Part shown: positions 58,431 through 64,000 of the stretch, piece after piece | How the letters are laid out: each line of letters opens with the position of its first letter | Position numbering within the stretch: position 1 is the stretch's first letter | Assembly (NCBI RefSeq): GCF_964275005.1 | Contig: NC_092698.1 | Span: 26,874,447-26,938,446 of the forward strand | Length of the DNA: 64,000 nucleotides | Origin: Diadema setosum | Taxonomy: Eukaryota; Echinodermata; Echinoidea; Diadematoida; Diadematidae | Direction of reading: 5' to 3' | Translations under genes and position numbers: made by a program | The notes under the pieces: model-generated | Told to the model about the DNA's origin: nothing | What the model saw: the letters and a program-made list of their open reading frames with translations, nothing else | Databases searched by the model: none

Positions 58431-61400
58431 CTGTATCATGGGTACCACTGGCTTTCACAGAAAACATAAATATTACAATAGGAAACTCAGATGACATGTT
58501 CTCTTCTTGTTGGACAAGAGAGGGCGTACTTTAGAATTAAATACATGTAGTACACAGAGGTCATACCGTTCGCTATTTTGATGCATGATTCAATCACAGG
58601 ATCAAATTTACAAGAAATTGGAAAATGCCTTCAAACCACAGAGGGTTACTTCCTTGAAATATGATTAAAGCGAGTCATTTCAGTAAGTATCGCCCAGCTA
58701 GGTATTCACTATATCTGTACAGCAGTAAAACTGTCCACCACAAGTAAAAGCGGTATTCCAGGAAATTGAAATGATACACCTAAAACCATGCATAAAACAA
58801 ATGCTGTACTGATTGCTAGGTTCCATCCGCTTCACGCAAAGTGATGTCGGTTTCGTATTGCAAGGTAGCCTTATTTTAGGGAATATGTGTGTGAAGACAT
58901 CTTTACTTTGTGGAATTATCCACTAGCAATTTCAGGGTTCTTTACTGAATCCTGGTCCTATTCAAAGTTAGACTGGGCAATTTAACCTGCTTATAACAAT
59001 ACTGATCACTTGGTAAGCATTTTCTTTGAATGAGGAACCAAAATAGCATATCTGCTCATTAGTTAGCAGAGCATTACAGGTATGCTAGTATTAGTCGTAA
59101 GGCAGGAAAAAAAAAAAAAAATGTCAGTATTGTCATTCCATGTGTCACTTTTAAGTGGCAGTACACATATATAAAAGTTGCAGACTTACAAAAAGTAATG
59201 CTACAGAAATTTGATGAGGAAATACACAGATACAGGCATGGATGTAATAAACAGAAGAAAAAAGCGCACCTCTTGTATCACTTGTAGCAAATGTCTTCGA
59301 CATGTATCGTTTGGTCAAACCAAAATTTCATGAAGATCAACACAATGGAGGAAATCATAATTTCTTTTCAAAACCTTTCAAAGATTTAAAGTGGAAACTA
59401 ATGTTGCAATGCAATGAGGGCATTCTGAAAATTGCAACAGACATGATATATGCAGAACTCTTCCATATTCTTGCACTAGAACATACAGTATACAATAGGT
59501 CCAGATCCACTGATTCAAACATATAAAACAAATACAAATCTTACAAAAATATCATTACAAGCCCCACAAACAGTAATCAGAGTGGGGATGAGAACCCATA
59601 CATTACAAACTACCACAACATACAGGTTCAGAAATATGTGTTCACACATAATTTATTGACTCACACGTCATTTAGACTTTCAAGACTGTCACAACATCTG
59701 TACAGCAGTCATTCATATGACCAATTAAAAATAGGGAGTGAGTCATGGGCGTTAGTAGCAATCTCAAAACATAATTGAAACAAAACATTTTTTTTCCTCT
59801 ATGATTTCATAAACATGCTGATTTACTGTCATTATCAATATTCAAACTACCACCATATAGATCAGTAATTTTTACATGTAAGGCTGGTTTCTCTCTCTCT
59901 GTATCTCATGCTGGAAAAAAAAAAAATAAACGTGAAATGCTCTTGTGACAGCACACTTTTGTCCATTATCCGCTTTTACAGCAGTGGTTTCAAGCTAAAA
60001 TTGAACATTGTACATGTGTAATAAACCGCCTATCAACAGACATGTTATTTCCTTGTGTCATCCATACATTCTGAGCCCTAGAGAGGACCATGGCAGATTA
60101 GTCTCTCAGTTTTCAGACCCTTTTGTTCATGCAACACAATACGATAAACATCAGTACGGGATCCCCTTATTAGCCTAACTCCAGTGCAGCTAGAAAGTAC
60201 TAACAGGATAACAGTTCCAGAGGTTCAATGCCACATTAAAAAACAAACAAACAAGTAAACAAACAAACAAACAAAAACCAAAAATACTCAACTTCCATGA
60301 GCTCAGCTTACCATGATTGTCATGTTCAGACACTTATCTTTTTTAAGGAATTCAGCATTAAGCAAGTTTTCACTCTGTCAAACAGAACCACAAATTCACA
60401 TTTACTTCAACAACATGAACATCACGTTTTGGAGAGCACTCCTTCATATTACTTCACATTATTTCAAGAATATGAAAACAAGCCTGGGGGAGAACTTTTC
60501 TACATGATCATAAAAAAAAAAAAAACAACCACCAACAATAAAAACGGAGAAACAAAGTAGCATAGTTCATGGAATCGATGATGCACAATTGTGACATTAA
60601 TACTGTGTATCACAAGGCATGAAGAACTGGATTAGCATTTCACTTGGACACCACGATATCACAAACATTTCGCTGAGGTTAACTGTGGGTCCTGACAACT
60701 TCACGAATAAAATCACTACACTGTACAATCAAACTGGACACAGTCTGTGGATTCAAAAAAAAAGAAAGAAAAAAAGTCAGATGCCTATCCAGCAAACTTG
60801 CAACTGTGAACTTGATTTGATGATTTTTTGACATGTCGGCACCAGTCACTGCACACTGACCATGTGGACAAGGGGTCCACTGCCTGCTGTACAGATATTC
60901 CTGGTATGACACATTTTATTCAATTTGATACACATAGAATTCCGTTAGTTGTCATCATCAAATAGCCTACAATGTTGTGTGAAGGAACCATATTTCAATG
61001 TTATACTCTTACAGAGTGATGATAAAACCAATGCTTGATAACTTCACAATATGATTACTCCTATTCATAGCTTAGTATTATCTTTTTGCTTTCTTTGTTT
61101 GTCACACAGACGTTAAAAATATAATAAAAATGATAATAAGTCTACAGTTAAATGGAAAATTTCACGGTGATAAACCACGCCGCCTTGTGTCCCTGGCAAA
61201 TTAAACAAGTTCTGCCTAGCTCTCAGGTTACAGTCTCATATCAACGGTGATCCTGTATCACTTGAAATGTTACCATAAATCAACAAGTCATATAATTATG
61301 AGCAAGACTCTACCAACCCACAATGCAATATGCCATAGGCTACTTCTGCAGCTTGCACAGTACTGAAACGTGAAGCTGGACAATTGAACAAACATGTTCC

Positions 61401-62282
61401 AACATTTTGCAATGATTTTGATAGTATTGTAGGAGGCAAAAAAAAAAAGAAGAAGGAAAAACAAACAGATATGGAAAAACCATATAGCTACATTATCAAG
61501 CTTTGTTCTTCCATTTAGCGGGGAAAGAGTACAAAAATGCCACTTACTTTACACAAAATATTACACCAAATAATATTTGTGGAAAGCTAATGAAAGTCTC
61601 AATTGACCTCGATAAAACAACAAAATTTTTAAAGGATGCATGCATTTAAGAGATTTCCTCCAAAAGTCAAACACATGTTCAAGGAAAAGCTATTGATACT
61701 GTTACTTGGAAAAGAATGTTTCCAACCGTAAGTTCCCTTCATTTTCTGTTGATGCAGTATTTCCATACTGTGAACATTTTCAGACCTATATCTCTTGACA
61801 GTTGAACAAAAGACTTAAGACTTTGAAACAGCATCAGTGCTCTGCTCACGTGCAAATTGTAAGTCTCAACTCGCTGATTACCAAGTGAGTGGAAGAGGAA
61901 GTAAAGGGGCAGTCCGATTTTTGCTGCATCAAATTTCCCTTGGAACAGGTCATACATTTGCTCATGAAGGGTAACTGCATGCCTGTTGGGTCCTCCACAG
62001 CATTACTTTGATTACACCCCAACACTAAGGTCACTGTATGTGCAGCTAGGGCACTGCAAAACATCACCATTGACCAACAACTGTTCACAAACACTTAGTA
62101 CAAGGGGTAGCTGCCCATTTATCCAGCCCTTCGTTTCATCACTGCCACTTTCAATGAATGAAAACCTACAAGAATCTGTCCAGCTGCATGTATAAGCACA
62201 GTCACATAGATAATGTGAACTCTCTTTTTTTTGTGTCATATCACATCACACTTATAAGAAATCATTAATTATAACTACATGG

Positions 62283-62466
62283 TCACACTGAAGTCCAAAA
62301 TAGAATGTACATCTCAACAGGCTGTAATCCACGTTTGCGTGCATCCAATAGGCGAACATACAAGAATGCCAACAACACTGCCATCAGAGTCAAGTTCAGA
62401 TGGGCCGGTGTTAGAATCGCCGCAGTTCTGGACCGCACTTCTTCTGAGAGCGTCCCCAAAATCAAG
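62283..62466 (-). CDS. Candidate terminal exon of an unidentified membrane protein
   Basis: After a possible acceptor (TGTCTTCGATCGGCAG) one minus frame reads LILGTLSEEVRSRTAAILTP, a hydrophobic stretch (NLTLMAVLLAFLYVRLL), DARKRGLQPVEMYILFWTSV and stop TGA. That looks like a final transmembrane helix with a basic cytoplasmic flank. Against it: another minus frame is also open here, no upstream exon was found inside the window, and I do not recognise the family. The neighbouring 62470-62660 is CpG-rich, with ATGGCGG at 62600, and might instead be a promoter or first exon. Confidence 0.3.
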
Positions 62467-64000
62467 CTGCCGATCGAAGACACACATCACTTGTCCCGTT
62501 GCCCCGCCCCACCACCACCGTCTCCACCTCCCGGCTCCTCTTTCCGTATGCTGTGGCAAGCGTCCCTATATCGTTCCTCCGCTCCACCGAAGAATATCCG
62601 CCATGATACCGCTTTGCGAGTCGTAGTCGTCCTCCAGAATTGGCAGTTCCAGGTTTCTTGGGTGGGATGCAAATGGGCATGGTGGGGAAAGAGAATGAGA
62701 GAGAGAAATGGGGAGAGAACAAAAATGGGAAAGGCAGTGGTCAGCATCAGAAGAAACAAAAATGGGGTTTCTTCTACCCATAACAAGACATCAAATGGCC
62801 TTTGGAGCACTGAGAGGAGTTTCCAAAGCCATCAAGTTACAATCTTGCCAGACAGTTACAAGGCATGCATGGAGAAGACATGGAGTCAATGTGATCAAGA
62901 TGACACCAGACTACAAAAGGAGGAGTAAAGGCATGCCAATAGAGTTGGGTTGATTGGGGGGGGGGGGGGGGGGTAAAGTTTAGCCATGTCATTACAACAA
63001 AAAGGGAACAACACAGGGAAGGTTGATGGGTTAACAGGACGCTTACAGGATGACATAAGGCAAAGTATAGTTTCCCAGGGTGAAGGGAATATTTGAGGAT
63101 TTTGTAGATATTTCTATTTGATTTCATCAATGAACAGAGACTGGGAAAGGAGACTAATACATGACCCATGAATTAAGACGGCACAACATGAAATTTAAAC
63201 GTGCATGGGAAGTTTACAAGCGACAAGTGTGGTGATGATACGGATCGACATATCACGAACTGTTCACATGGTAGTGGAGTGGAGTTGGATTACGCTTACA
63301 AGAAGTACTAATATGGTAGAAAGAAGAGACGAACAAGATGGATTTAAAAAGAGCCCAGCATAAGCAGTTTCATGGGATTTCCAACCCTTCATAAATCTCT
63401 ATTTTGGACTTCAGCATCTATAAACAGACACATGTTACTGGTGATAATATGGATAAATGTATCCACAGAGCTTCAACATAACAAATATACTTGTCACTGA
63501 AGTTTTTAGAATGGATTAGCTTTAAAAATAACAGATATCATGACAATGTCACAAGCCATGCTGGCCTGTCCATGTCCACACCTAGAAAAGTTCATAATTC
63601 ACATCTTTGGAGAAGAAGACAAAACTCTGGATGGTAGTTTTCCTCTACTCAGCTGCTCAGTATAATAGTTTTGAATCAAAAGGCTTTCTGCAAACCGATG
63701 CAAATTTCAGAAGAGATTATTTATTTTTAAATGAATAGGGTGGACAGTTCCATAGAGAGATGAAACCACTTAAATTTCACACATGACTGTGTGACGCCAA
63801 AAAGCTGTAGTAAAACTGATAATCTTCCCATGTTCTGACTCAGACATGATTACGTCCGTCAGGAATTTTTTCTTTGCCTCACATTTCACAGCCCTTCTAC
63901 ACGTGAGATGTTTGTTTACTATTTTTTTGCAGGGTTTTTCTTTTTTTTTTTCTCCTGTGGCAGACGTGTGGAGCCTAATTCTGTCTAACGTCAGTTGACA
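62467..64000. other. Right edge, nothing certain
   Basis: A CpG-rich block (about 62390-62660), then AT-rich sequence with a G run (62957-62973). No convincing gene. A gene crossing the right edge would have upstream exons outside the window. Confidence 0.4.

Larger units (their letters stand above)
54010..62282. other. Gene-poor stretch
   Basis: No exon with both a plausible frame and splice sites was found on either strand. It holds two listed MITEs, homopolymer and (GTTT)n tracts (55345-55395), a TGG run near 56370, and C and G runs (56942-56957, 57026-57045). It could be intergenic, intronic, or a long 3' UTR of the candidate exon at 62283-62466. Confidence 0.5.

Noticed and set aside
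62305..62928. 207-codon plus-strand frame
   Set aside because: Low-complexity His/Pro/Ser composition from a CpG-rich block, no initiation or splice support, and it overlaps a better minus frame.

Overview
The window is animal nuclear DNA: intron-rich, AT-leaning, with GT-AG introns, microsatellites and many kinds of short inverted-repeat transposons. The transposon mix (pearl/Tsp-type element with about 155-bp core repeats, palindromic MITEs, non-LTR retrotransposon remnants) and the transporter sequence suggest a marine invertebrate deuterostome, most likely an echinoderm such as a sea urchin. That assignment is inference.

One gene dominates. On the minus strand I could assemble a complete 14-exon coding sequence from the ATG at 45159 to the stop at 5593. 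It has 1905 coding bases and 634 residues, every splice phase closes, and every intron is GT-AG. It encodes a sodium/solute symporter of the SLC5A5/6/8/12 clade, closest by eye to the sodium-coupled monocarboxylate transporters (SLC5A8/SLC5A12). Its introns make up most of 5.7-44.8 kb and are heavily loaded with mobile DNA.

Inside intron 4 of the transporter, on the opposite strand, sits a second gene with its own TATA box (23994), a 13-base first coding exon (24140-24152), one short intron, one large coding exon (24663-27574) and a poly(A) signal (27677). It encodes an unrecognised 974-residue Glu-rich protein with twelve 34-residue near-identical repeats and a short basic, di-cysteine C-terminus that could anchor it to membrane.

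Layout: 1-5.6 kb, transporter 3' flank/UTR with degenerate repeats; 5.6-22.3 kb, exons 14 to 5 with intronic transposons; 22.3-30.5 kb, intron 4 with two MITEs, the nested gene, a CACGT-rich element and (AAT)n tracts; 30.5-32.8 kb, exons 4 to 2 and an inverted SINE pair; 32.8-44.7 kb, 12-kb intron 1 with MITEs; 44.75-45.16 kb, exon 1; 45.7-48.0 kb, a Helitron-like element; 48.9-50.05 kb, a dead LINE 3' end; 50-62 kb, repeat-dotted gene-poor DNA; 62.28-62.47 kb, a doubtful terminal exon of another minus-strand gene. No rRNA gene, intact tRNA gene or CRISPR array was seen.
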